From assembly GCA_021818445.1 (NCBI GenBank), contig JAKAEB010000031.1, positions 1 to 47,487 on the forward strand: a stretch of DNA of 47,487 nucleotides, written 5' to 3'. The notes below the pieces were generated by a model that was not told where the DNA came from, did not search any database, and saw only the letters and a program-made list of their open reading frames with translations. A program made the position numbers and the translations under genes. Below are positions 18,102 through 26,251 of this stretch, one piece after another. The number at the start of each line of letters is the position of its first letter. Within the stretch, counting starts at the first letter, position 1. The DNA comes from Planctomycetota bacterium (lineage in GTDB: Bacteria > Planctomycetota > Phycisphaerae > WQYP01).

Positions 18102-19157
18102 TCATCGGCGACGCGAAGGGATGCCACGTGGCATTAATCGCCAAAACCCCACGCCCACCAGCAGCAACAGCCAACTCGATGGCTCAGGTGCAGGCGACCC
18201 ACCAAATGTGGCCATAATGCCCGGTGCAGTCTGTTCAACCAATAGCTGATCGGCCGCAGTTGTGGGATGGATGCCGTCCCAAAAAAGGTACTTGTCGGGG
18301 TTGACGCCGCGCTGCCCCTGCGCTTCAGCAGTTACATTGCTCAAGCCGTAGCTTGTCGGATTTGTGATTATTTTATTAAACAAAGTGTTAACGTCGACAG
18401 CATCCAGCTTCAGGCCAGGGTACGACGTGGACATCAACTGCGCCACATACTGGTTGAAGCTGGAATTAAAATCATCAACTGCCGGAGCTAAGTAAGCCGC
18501 AGTCGGGAGACCGCTCCCTTCCGGCGTCAGGGCCAGGTTGGGCAAGTTAAGCCAGATAAAATCGCGGGCACCACTTTGGTACAGTGCCTTGATATTGTCC
18601 ACCATGTTGGTAGCGGCACTTGTCGCGGCCTGATCGATCGACGATGCCGTTGCACCCGTTGCCTCTGCCGCATTGAGAATATCATTGCCGCCACCCCACA
18701 GCAGATACAAGTTATCTGCCGGATTGGCCGGCCCCGAATCTACGTAGCTATTAACCTGCGTGTCAATGCCCGGCACAGTGATGCCGGAATAGGTCAGACT
18801 TTGGCCCGTCACCGCCCCGCCGTAGGCGTAGTCGGTTCCCCCGGTCGCGCTCGGCAGCAGCGTAGTAAAGCCCAGTGCGTTATTCAACTGATATGCATAA
18901 TTTCCGACGATCGTCGTTGACGGCGTTGTCGTCGCCCCGTCCGTAAACATACCGGTTGTGTAGTTGCTAAGGGGCCCCGGCAGCAAACCGTCATCGGCGT
19001 GGCTTAAATTGCCGACATCGGTGAGACTGTCTCCAAATACGACAAACTTATTAAAGCTCAGGCCAGTTGCCCCCGCCCGGCCCGCGCCGACCATCATTGC
19101 CGCCGCAAGCACCAGCCACATCGGTTTCTGCCAAACTTTTAATGTGGGTTTTCGCAT
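18102..19157 (-). CDS. Secreted GDSL (SGNH) esterase/lipase with PEP-CTERM tail
   Basis: A 351-residue secreted hydrolase. Signal peptide to about residue 30 (WLVLAAAMMVGAGRAGA). The catalytic block I is VVFGDSLTDVGN with nucleophile Ser44; block II Gly in YAYGGA (about 114); block III GGGND (155-159); block V DGIHP with Asp294 and His297. All SGNH residues are present, so it should hydrolyse esters or lipids. The last 29 residues, APEPSSWLLLLVGVGFW followed by arginines, are a PEP-CTERM signal. The same sorting tag on the convergent neighbour suggests both are delivered to the cell surface together, though they are on opposite strands and need separate promoters. Confidence 0.95.
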   Translation of the reverse strand: MRKPTLKVWQKPMWLVLAAAMMVGAGRAGATGLSFNKFVVFGDSLTDVGNLSHADDGLLPGPLSNYTTGMFTDGATTTPSTTIVGNYAYQLNNALGFTTLLPSATGGTDYAYGGAVTGQSLTYSGITVPGIDTQVNSYVDSGPANPADNLYLLWGGGNDILNAAEATGATASSIDQAATSAATNMVDNIKALYQSGARDFIWLNLPNLALTPEGSGLPTAAYLAPAVDDFNSSFNQYVAQLMSTSYPGLKLDAVDVNTLFNKIITNPTSYGLSNVTAEAQGQRGVNPDKYLFWDGIHPTTAADQLLVEQTAPGIMATFGGSPAPEPSSWLLLLVGVGFWRLMPRGIPSRRR

Positions 19158-19428
19158 GGATTATGCCTCAGTTCTGGTGCCAACCGGTGCTGATTGCCGG
19201 TGCCGCACGGCGGCTCCAGCATGTTTATTGATGCTAACCGCCCCACCACACGAGCGTCAAATCGGTGGCTTACTGCCGCGAAGCGTTATCTTAAGTTGAT
19301 ATGCATGGTCCAATCGGTTCATGGCTGATTCCTTACTGTCGGCGACTATGCACGATACTGGGTATCCCAAATGATATCCACCCAGACTGCGGTAGTCGGA
19401 TATATCCCGCCATCGCGGGGTCGGCACA

Positions 19429-20463
19429 TTATACACGCGTGGCAATAATGACCGGCGAATGAGACCCGATGGGTGCGGCCCGCACCCGATGGAAACCCGC
19501 CGCCGTGAGCCACTGCTTGTACTCCGCCATCGTATACGTGTCACCCTCGGTGGTATTGGTAAGCATGTTAAGTGCGAAAAAGATTGGAAATGGCGGACCG
19601 CTGCGCTGGTCATTCGGAATCATATCGATGATGGCCACACGTCCACCGGGCTTCATAGCGCGATGCAGACGTTTAAAAAGCTGGCGTGATGAGCGTTCGC
19701 CTTCCGAATGAACAATATTCCCCAGCAGTGCCACGTCAAACCGCCCTGCACCGAAGTTTACGCTTTTAAGATCGCCGGGCAAATAGTCAAATTGGGTTTT
19801 AACCTTGTGGCGACGCACATATTGACGCGTAGTCGCAAGCACCCCGGGAAAATCCTGGGCAACAATGTGCGCCGTACGATCGGCCTCCGCTACGGCAATA
19901 CCCCACACGCCAGAGCCGCAGGCAACATCCAGCACCTGCAATCCATGGTGCGTGGTTCCCGCACCCAGCAGACGGGCCACGCTGTTTGCCGGGCCGCGAT
20001 TCATAATATGCAAACTTCGCACCAGTGCGGGGAAAAACTTTTCAGCCTTTTTCTGCTGTTCAACTTTACGATACGGTCGGCCCGTGCGGACGATCGACGC
20101 CAGCGGTGCCCAGGCGTCCCACAGAGCGTCGTGTTCAAGCATGGAACCGAAATAGTCAGCACTTTCACGCACGAGATAGCGGCTGGCCGTGGGCGTAAGC
20201 CGGTATTTGCCGCCCCGTTTGACCAGCAGATTCAGCGCTGTCAGCGCATCAAGCACCATCCGTGTGCCGCGCTCACCGGTACGGGCGGCTTTGGCGACGG
20301 CCTGCGCCGTGTCAGCGCCGGCGGCGATGTGTGAAAAAATTTTCAACTGCAGGGCGGTTGATAATATTTTGGCCGGCGCAAATGAAAAATACATATGCAC
20401 AAGCCGCTCGGGGAATGCCTCTTCATCGTGCGACGGTTTTGCCTTCGTCATCTGTTTTACCAC
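19429..20463 (-). CDS. SAM-dependent O-methyltransferase-like protein
   Basis: A 344-residue protein of the Methyltransf_2 (acetylserotonin/plant O-methyltransferase-like) type. The N-terminal part (residues 20-100) is a winged-helix dimerisation domain (AKILSTALQLKIFSHIAAG, TRMVLDALTALNLLVKRGGKYRLT). The SAM-binding motif VLDVACGSGVWG is at about 177-188, followed by AQDFPGVL and the LLGNIVHSEGE segment. The C-terminus has the family MKPGGRVAIIDM strand. The start is GTG at 20463 with GAGGTG 5 nt before it; an ATG four codons later is possible. Substrate unknown. After its stop there is a small CCCGC/GCGGG hairpin near 19410-19425 without a T-run. Confidence 0.9.
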   Translation of the reverse strand: MVKQMTKAKPSHDEEAFPERLVHMYFSFAPAKILSTALQLKIFSHIAAGADTAQAVAKAARTGERGTRMVLDALTALNLLVKRGGKYRLTPTASRYLVRESADYFGSMLEHDALWDAWAPLASIVRTGRPYRKVEQQKKAEKFFPALVRSLHIMNRGPANSVARLLGAGTTHHGLQVLDVACGSGVWGIAVAEADRTAHIVAQDFPGVLATTRQYVRRHKVKTQFDYLPGDLKSVNFGAGRFDVALLGNIVHSEGERSSRQLFKRLHRAMKPGGRVAIIDMIPNDQRSGPPFPIFFALNMLTNTTEGDTYTMAEYKQWLTAAGFHRVRAAPIGSHSPVIIATRV

Positions 20464-20915
20464 GGTGCACCTCGATACTAAGTAAACACTAGAAATACTT
20501 TCCAGACCGAATTGCGCATTATCGTATGCACGATCGATCCGTCATACCGTTTACATGCCGATACACAGTCCACATTATGATCGACTGCGGGCCAGAACAT
20601 GCAACCCCGGACGTTACCGCCCACCGGTCAATGTCGAATCCGCCGCCAGATTGAACGGGCGTGGCCATTTTTCCGGACACTCCTGGGGGCGCGGGTGCCC
20701 TCACCCGTCTGGGGGTTTCAGGAAGGTCCTGGGAAAAGCCGTCAATCGGCTATTTTCCGGCGATCTCACCCCCGCCCGAAAAAATTGCCACACCCCATGT
20801 CGATATGAGCCAAATATGACATTGACTGATCTCCGAAATGGGTGTACCGTTTGGTCAACACACCGGCCGCGCCTCTCTTCCGCAAGGTTGATGCGCATGA
20901 TGGGCCGGTTTTTTT
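20464..20915. other. Gene-free stretch at the left edge of the accessory island
   Basis: No reading frame with recognisable protein sequence on either strand. I looked specifically for the missing N-terminal half of the Abi-family protein that follows and did not find it in any frame. Confidence 0.4.
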
Positions 20916-21203
20916 ATGCGCCGACCGGACTGGGCGATGAGGAATGATCAGAAGCCAGTCGGATCGCGTTATGGAATACAACCGGACACCCTTAAATCGT
21001 GGATGCACCATATGGTGTACGTGCGGAACCTGTGTGCGCACCATTCACGGATTTGGGACAGGGTCTGGTCCATTAAACCAACCCTGCACCACGGGGCTGC
21101 GTGGAAGCCGCCGAATGTTCCATCGAACGGTCAGTTGCTGGCAACGTTACTTCTACTCAATCACCTTTTGTTGCACTGCCCGGCCAATACCGCTTTTGGA
21201 TAA
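20916..21203 (+). pseudogene. C-terminal remnant of an Abi-family (AbiD/AbiF-like, HEPN) protein
   Basis: An open frame of 95 codons whose translation contains SWMHHMVYVRNLCAHHSRIW, the strongest signature of the Abi_2 abortive-infection family. The R-N-x4-H arrangement (RNLCAHH) is the catalytic R-x4-6-H of HEPN RNases. Full proteins are roughly 300 residues; only the last third is present, preceded by RYGIQPDTLK that also fits the family. The rest of the gene is absent upstream, so it cannot be functional. Abi proteins are antiphage factors, which fits the phage debris next door. Confidence 0.75.
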
Positions 21204-21260
21204 TCGCCCCCCGCCGACGGCGGCCGGTGGATTCAAAACCTTGGCCGCACATTACACGGT

Positions 21261-21283
21261 GTGACACGTGACACATGTGACAC
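21261..21283 (+). repeat. Three copies of GTGACAC
   Basis: GTGACAC occurs at 21261-21267, 21268-21274 and 21277-21283 between the Abi remnant and the IS end. It may be a short protein-binding array or just low-complexity sequence. Confidence 0.45.
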
Positions 21284-21358
21284 ACGAAGTCGATTTTTCA
21301 GGAAAAGATGGTACTTGTGTCATCCTCGGGCCGGAGCTGGCATATCCTCAAGTGCCTC

Positions 21359-21403
21359 GCCACCGCCTGATTCCCCCAATACACAACATTTGACAGTGGC
21401 CCG
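21359..21403 (+). mobile_element. Solitary IS256-type terminal end fused to terminase
   Basis: By eye 38 of 40 bases around 21364-21403 match the reverse complement of the transposase-3' end of the intact element at 26221-27584, including the last transposase codons, the TGA and the terminal inverted repeat. No transposase body and no partner end lie upstream. The terminase reading frame begins immediately after it. Confidence 0.75.
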
Positions 21404-22381
21404 TGGGATTTTCGCATCTCGGCCCTGTATTCGCCCTGGCGAAGTTGGAGTGACGCGGCAGCCGAGTTCCTGCGGTGCAAGGATTCACCCCCGTTATTGC
21501 AGAACTTCCGCAATTCCTGGCTGGCGGAACCATTTGAGGTGCAGATGGTCCACCTCGCCAGCGAAAGCTTGCAGACCAAGATGCAACCAGTAAACGTTGG
21601 CCCCATGGATATCATTCCATCTTGGGCGTCGGTTATTTATGCGACAGCCGATGTCCAGATGGACCACTTCTGGTATGCGATTCGTGCCTGGGGCTATGGT
21701 CTTCAGTCACAGCTTATCCGCTCGGGCATGGTATTCTCATTTGATGAACTGTACCGGGTGTGTCTTGAGAGCCTGTTTCCGATTGAAGGCAATCGTGGGC
21801 TGATGCGATGTCCTGCGATGCTGATTGATTCAGGGCATAGAACGGACGAAGTGTATGTGTTCGCCCATCAGCGAGCGCCGAGGATCATTCCGATCAAGGG
21901 CAGTTCTACAAAGATGGATAAACCTTGGCGATCTACAGTTCTCACACCGCGCAGCACGCAGCAGCCGGTGGACCTGCGAATTCTCGATACGGTGTATTAC
22001 AAAGATATGTTGGCCAGGCTGATGACCGAAAAAATGCCCGATGGTCGGGACAAGTGGCAGCTCTATGACCAAACTCCACAAGAATATCTGCGTCAACTTT
22101 CCAGTGAACATAAAGTTCTGGATCGGCGCACCGGCCGACCCGTATGGCAGCCGGTCACCAACGGTGCGGCCAACCATGCCTGGGACTTGGAAGTTTATCA
22201 GGCTGCGGCTGCGGACATGGGCAATGTCGCATGCATTCCGCCGCAGCAGGTGCAGCCAGCAGCGCCGGTTAAGCCCGCACCGCAGCCGAGCCGGGATACA
22301 ATTACGCGGGAGTTCGACGAGGCACGCAACAGCTTGTCCGGCGGCGGAGGTTCTGGTTGGCTCGATGGACGGCTGATATAA
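21398..22381 (+). pseudogene. 5'-truncated phage terminase large subunit (GpA-like), nuclease half
   Basis: An open frame of about 327 codons encoding the C-terminal half of a lambda GpA-type terminase. It starts right at the IS end with FRISALYSPWRSWSDAAAEF, the conserved segment between ATPase and nuclease. Further matches are ATADVQMDHFWYAIRAWG (first nuclease Asp), LIDSGHRTDEVYVF, PIKG, and the closing NHAWDLEVYQAAAADMG. The N-terminal ATPase domain (Walker A and B) is missing, so DNA packaging activity is lost. The last 50 residues are a Pro/Gln-rich tail. Nuclease motifs look intact, so a nuclease-only product is conceivable, but no start signal was seen other than TTG at 21497. No other phage head gene is next to it. 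Confidence 0.85.
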
Positions 22382-23019
22382 ACGCAACCCAGTTTGCTTG
22401 CATCCGCGATCCTGGCCCGCGGCGATACGGAACCGCACCCAGCCCTGCAGCACGTGCCAATTCGCTCAACGGCAGGTAGTCGTCACGCTCACCGGGGTGC
22501 AGTTGCAGGCGCGAAAGATATGTGACCCGCGCTCCCCCAATCCCTTCTTCTGATCCAGGAAATATGGCGTGGCCGGGCGGAGCCAGATGGGGCGGTTGTC
22601 GGGGGTGATTAGGCCCGTCGTCCGCGCGCCCGATCCCGCCTTTTCCTTACCTCGGCGGGACGCTTCTCGGCTTCACGAACCCCGCAGCGACCACATCGTG
22701 ATCATACCGCCAACCTGCCGGAATGTCACAGATTCCGGTGATGCGCCCATCTCCCGTGCAAGCTTCTGTTGGCGGGTACCCAGTGTGTCCCTTGGTTTTC
22801 TAGAACCAATGGGAATGTGGGAAGGCAGTATTCACAGGTGAACTATGCTATTGGGCTACCAAAAAAACAACTGGTGAGCCGGATATTACGGCGGGACCTC
22901 AGGCACTGCGATTTGGCGACGGTTCAACGCCGCACGAAATTCCTAGCCCAACCCAGGTTCGGGTCTGTATAATGTTTTTCAACTTGATTAGGAATGATCT
23001 TCAGTAGGCGAGGTGCGGA
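22382..23019. other. Decayed region, two minus-strand coding fragments suspected
   Basis: About 640 nt without an intact gene. On the minus strand two adjoining frames read like real protein: one ending at 22673 containing TRQQKLAREMGASPESVTF, and one ending at 22466 containing LITPDNRPIWLRPATPYF. Neither has a good start, they lie in different frames, and I do not recognise either family. They may be frameshifted pieces of one phage-derived gene. Confidence 0.3.
22968..22973 (+). promoter_or_regulatory. Perfect -10 box before the HTH-like gene
   Basis: TATAAT preceded by CTG, with transcription expected near 22980, 40 nt before the gene at 23020. No good -35 hexamer is seen, so an activator or extended -10 contact may be needed. 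Confidence 0.45.
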
Positions 23020-23913
23020 ATGGCAGAGGGCAAACTGGTCCACGTTGAAGCTAACGCGAGCCTGATTGGTTCGATCACCAATCACTTAAATTTCTTCTTG
23101 AGCGGCGGAAAGCTGTCGCTACCTGAAGATGCGCAACGAGTAGTGGATCGCTTCCAGCAGTTGCTCGATGGCCAGCAGATCAACCGCGCTCAATTATTGC
23201 GATTTGTCCCGGAAAATTGGGGCTGGACGTTAGGGCACGTTAGCGAGCCACAGGCGCTGCTGCAGTCTCTCACCGCCGAGCGTATCGCGTGGCTGACCGA
23301 ATACTTTGGCGTCCGCGAAGAATGGCTCGCAGGCGACGGCACCCGCATATTTGACTGGCCGTTTGGCTACAAGCATCCCGAGCGATTCGTCCAGATTCTC
23401 GCGGACATGGGTTGGCTTGATCAGGACCTCCGCATGACCGTTCTTTCCAGCGGCTATCGGTCGGGAAGCAACGGGTCGCTCGGCACGTTTACCATCTTAT
23501 TCTCAGTGCCATTAGTCGAATGGGACCATGGAGAGGTCACGGTTTACCGCCACTTGAACTTCGATGGGTCACTGATGGACTGGGCCCACCCACCATGTCG
23601 TTTCGATGCTTTGGTGCTTGCCCTTTGGTTCCACCGTCACGCTAAGCGTGGTGCGACAATTCCCATCTGTCCTTGCCAGCGCGTGACAGAAATCGCGAAT
23701 GGGAGAGCGTTTCCGGGGCCGCAGATTCCATTCGGTTACGGAAACCTAGATCGCCTCGAAGATCGGGTGATCGCCGAGTATGGCCACGCCGTCAACGGCC
23801 TTGGCGAGGTGCATGCCTATTTCGACCGCTACGGCTTTGCGCGCATCAGCCCAATGGTGCCCAAGGCACTTCCCGACAGCCCGCCGCAGTGCACGCCGCA
23901 GTTGCCCGAGTAA
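23020..23913 (+). CDS. HTH-like protein of unknown function, first gene of the peptidase cassette
   Basis: A 297-residue soluble protein. Residues about 40-105 resemble the end of an XRE/Cro-type helix-turn-helix: RVVDRFQQLLDG, then LTAERIAWLTEYFGVREEWL, the pattern in which the last helix of such domains names the operator-binding regulator. The remaining 190 residues have no family I recognise; they include two cysteines in IPICPCQR (about 218-223) and several Trp/His residues. GAGG lies upstream of the ATG with normal spacing. It is followed after 357 nt by the two-gene unit at 24271-26065. A role as regulator of that unit is inferred from position and the HTH-like segment; an effector role is equally open. 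Confidence 0.7.
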   Translation: MAEGKLVHVEANASLIGSITNHLNFFLSGGKLSLPEDAQRVVDRFQQLLDGQQINRAQLLRFVPENWGWTLGHVSEPQALLQSLTAERIAWLTEYFGVREEWLAGDGTRIFDWPFGYKHPERFVQILADMGWLDQDLRMTVLSSGYRSGSNGSLGTFTILFSVPLVEWDHGEVTVYRHLNFDGSLMDWAHPPCRFDALVLALWFHRHAKRGATIPICPCQRVTEIANGRAFPGPQIPFGYGNLDRLEDRVIAEYGHAVNGLGEVHAYFDRYGFARISPMVPKALPDSPPQCTPQLPE

Positions 23914-24270
23914 CGCGTCGCTACAGTTTTTTTCGTTTTTACTGCGGGAATCGGCCAAAAATGCAGGGGCTTCGGTGATTCTGGTTCGGGGTAATGAAGT
24001 CCTGAGGTGTGCCAGCTTCATCGAACCACCCAAGGCAATGGACGCCGCCGTTCGGTTCGCCTGCCTCCAAGCGGCCGGTCAAGAAGGCCCGGAAAATCGG
24101 CAAAAGCGGGTAAAAGCATGACTATTCCGCCCATTTCGGTATATAGTGGCAAGGGTGGTAAGATTGGCTTAAGGCCATCGCGCCGATGTCCGATAAAGCG
24201 AAGGAGGCCTTGTTGTGGGGCTGGCCGCGCGTTAAGCTCTCGGACATTAAGACAGCAGAGGAGATTCCGG
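23914..24270. other. Spacer between the HTH-like gene and the small-protein/peptidase unit
   Basis: A T-rich stretch directly follows the stop codon (around 23927-23940). Around 24121-24155 ATGACT, 16 nt and TATATA could be a weak promoter for the next two genes. The open frames covering this stretch have no protein-like sequence before 24271. Confidence 0.3.
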
Positions 24271-24474
24271 ATGTCCACGTCACAGGCTCTTACCAAACAG
24301 ACAACCGCGAGGGAAGTTGCTGGCTTAGTCCAGAAGGCTGTCCAGTTGTTGTCGTCTGCGCAAGGCCAGTCTGCCTTGAAGGAGACCGTGCGTAGGACCG
24401 TGGAAACGGCGGATCGGTTGCGTTCTGCGCAGCGGGTTGATCCAAAGGCTCTCCAGGAGCCGATCACGGTTTGA
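24271..24474 (+). CDS. 67-residue helical small protein, unknown
   Basis: The ATG at 24271 has AGGAG 7 nt upstream, a better start than the upstream codons of the same frame. The product (MSTSQALTKQTTAREVAGLV at the start, ending EPITV) is predicted to be mostly amphipathic helix with several Gln, Arg and Ala residues, no cysteine, and no membrane segment. No family is recognised. It ends 16 nt before the peptidase gene, so the two are surely co-transcribed and translated in proximity. It could be an inhibitor, substrate or propeptide-like partner of the peptidase, or an antitoxin-like protein; these are guesses from context. Confidence 0.65.
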   Translation: MSTSQALTKQTTAREVAGLVQKAVQLLSSAQGQSALKETVRRTVETADRLRSAQRVDPKALQEPITV

Positions 24475-24490
24475 CGCGGTGGTATCCTGA

Positions 24491-26065
24491 ATGACCCCCT
24501 ACGAGGTCCATACTTATTCTAATGCTACACTCCGAGGTTTGCTCGCGGATAAAGCCAAGGCGGACCCAAGGGTAATTGCCACAAAGACACAGTGCGCCTA
24601 TTTCGACAGCTATTTCGGCAAACTCGCCGCGAAAACCATCGTGGTCGAGAACGAATATGTTGATCGCGATTTCCTTGAAGATTTCGCCGCGTACTATGTT
24701 CGCTGCCATCACCAATATGATCGCCGCTGCACACGCCTGCATTTCTTCAAGCACCCCTTCGTCACCGCTGACCTTGTGAAGTTGTTGCGTGGCGAAGCCG
24801 GTGCGCTCACGCCGATTGTCCTCCAGCAGAATTACCTCGGATTTATTGTCGTTAAACCGCTTCCATTTACGGTGATCGGGCGCACATGCCTGCACACCTA
24901 TGACGATGGCCAGGGTTGCCGCTGCTACCCGATCACCCGCCAATACGATGCAAGCTTGTTCGGCATCCCGCTGAACGTGAAAACATTGGCATTTCAGGAG
25001 CAGGACAGCGTCGTCGCCGCCTGTGCAACCAGCGCACTATGGTCGGCATTTCATGGGACTGGCATGTTGTTCCAGCATGCGATCTTGTCGCCCGTAGAAA
25101 TTACCAAAGCGGCGAGCACGAATCTGGCTGGCCGCTCCCGCAACCTGCCAAACTCCGGCCTATCCGCAGAGCAAATGGCGCTCGCCGTGCGCAGCGTGGG
25201 CCTTGAGCCAGTCGTTATCAGCGCAACCGACGAGTTTGTGTTCAAGAGCACGCTTTATGGCTATCTCGGTGGTCGGGTGCCAACGCTCCTATTGGGCGCG
25301 CTGTTCGATACCGCCAACGGCGGGAATCGATATATGGGGCAACATGCTGTGGCTGTCACAGGTTTTGGAAGCGATGGCGCATCGAAAGCCGTCGGCGGGC
25401 CGAGTGGTTTTCTCGCTAAATCATGCCTCATCGACCGCGTCTACGCCCACGATGACCAGGTAGGGCCGTTTGCACGAATGCGGCTCGACGGAGTGACCGT
25501 GAACGTTGGCACCGATGCTGATCCGCAAATCGTCTGGTCCCTCTCGACGTCTTGGCAGGATGGTGCGGGCGGCACGAACGCGGTGCGGTTCGTGCCGCAG
25601 ATGCTTCTGGTACTGCTCTATCACAAGATTCGCATTCCCTTCGAACTGGTTCAATCGGCGGTACTGAATTTTGACGACTTCATCGAGTTCCTCCGCGATC
25701 ACGGTGTTGTGCCTCTGGCCGAGCGCCTGAAGTGGGATATTTACCTGACCACCGTTAGCGATCTTAAGGGCAACATCTTCGGTGATTATGATAAGGCGCT
25801 GTCGCCGGACCTACGCCACGAAGTTCTCTCCAAGCCACTCCCACGATTTCTTTGGCGCGCCACCGCCCGGTGCGCCAACAACCCGGTCGCGGACCTTCTC
25901 TTCGACGCTACCGATATTGAGCAGGGCAAGTATTTTGTGCATTCCATCAAGTACGACGTCACGTTCGCGTCGATTCTTGAGGGCGCGCTGGGCACCCCCG
26001 GAATTGGCCCGATTCTCGCAAATCTGCCGCGCTCCGCCCAGACTATCCTCGATCAGTTCAAATAA
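24491..26065 (+). CDS. Candidate papain-like cysteine peptidase, large uncharacterised protein
   Basis: A 524-residue soluble protein with no signal peptide. The central part has the layout of a papain-fold or C39-like peptidase: Gln171 and Cys178 in EQDSVVAACATSALW, His285 in MGQHAVAVTGFG, and Asp321/Asp322 in VYAHDDQVGPF. These would be oxyanion Gln, nucleophile, base and orienting acid, in the right order. The first 150 residues are a separate domain rich in aromatic residues and cysteines; the last 170 are helical. The gene is preceded by GGTGG and by the small gene at 24271. It lies in an island with Abi and phage remnants and an IS, so a defence, toxin or regulatory proteolysis role is plausible, but the peptidase call itself rests on motif reading. 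Confidence 0.65.
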   Translation: MTPYEVHTYSNATLRGLLADKAKADPRVIATKTQCAYFDSYFGKLAAKTIVVENEYVDRDFLEDFAAYYVRCHHQYDRRCTRLHFFKHPFVTADLVKLLRGEAGALTPIVLQQNYLGFIVVKPLPFTVIGRTCLHTYDDGQGCRCYPITRQYDASLFGIPLNVKTLAFQEQDSVVAACATSALWSAFHGTGMLFQHAILSPVEITKAASTNLAGRSRNLPNSGLSAEQMALAVRSVGLEPVVISATDEFVFKSTLYGYLGGRVPTLLLGALFDTANGGNRYMGQHAVAVTGFGSDGASKAVGGPSGFLAKSCLIDRVYAHDDQVGPFARMRLDGVTVNVGTDADPQIVWSLSTSWQDGAGGTNAVRFVPQMLLVLLYHKIRIPFELVQSAVLNFDDFIEFLRDHGVVPLAERLKWDIYLTTVSDLKGNIFGDYDKALSPDLRHEVLSKPLPRFLWRATARCANNPVADLLFDATDIEQGKYFVHSIKYDVTFASILEGALGTPGIGPILANLPRSAQTILDQFK

Positions 26066-26115
26066 TCGATTGGACTGCGTCACGTCCAACGCAGCGAAAA
26101 TTCGGCGGGTCTTTG

Positions 26116-26220
26116 TTACCCCATCTCAACCCAGGCAATGAGTTGCGTCGCCAAGGAGGTGCCCTCTCGCAATAGGCCTCGGTGTTCGACCTCGCGCCGT
26201 AGTATTTCCGGCAGTACGAG
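26116..26220 (-). pseudogene. 3' fragment of an unknown gene cut by the IS
   Basis: On the minus strand a frame runs out of the IS end and continues as VLPEILRREVEHRGLLREGT and on to a TAA, about 34 codons with codon use like the chromosome. It reads like the true C-terminus of a protein that the IS truncated. The sequence on the other side of the IS does not continue the frame. Confidence 0.35.
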
Positions 26221-26250
26221 GGCTACTGTCAAATGTTGTGGATTGGGGGA
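26221..26250 (+). repeat. Terminal inverted repeat, transposase 3' side
   Basis: Begins GGCTACTGTCAAATGTTGTG. The transposase stop codon lies directly inside it. The same end is found alone at 21359-21403. Confidence 0.8.
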
Positions 26251-26251
26251 A

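Noticed and set aside
24007-24270. Longer N-terminal version of the small cassette protein
   Set aside because: The upstream part is Arg/Pro-rich with no protein pattern, and AGGAG marks the ATG at 24271.
24186-24395. A 69-codon frame overlapping the start of the small cassette gene
   Set aside because: It overlaps in another frame and its ribosome binding site and composition are weaker than those of the 24271 gene.
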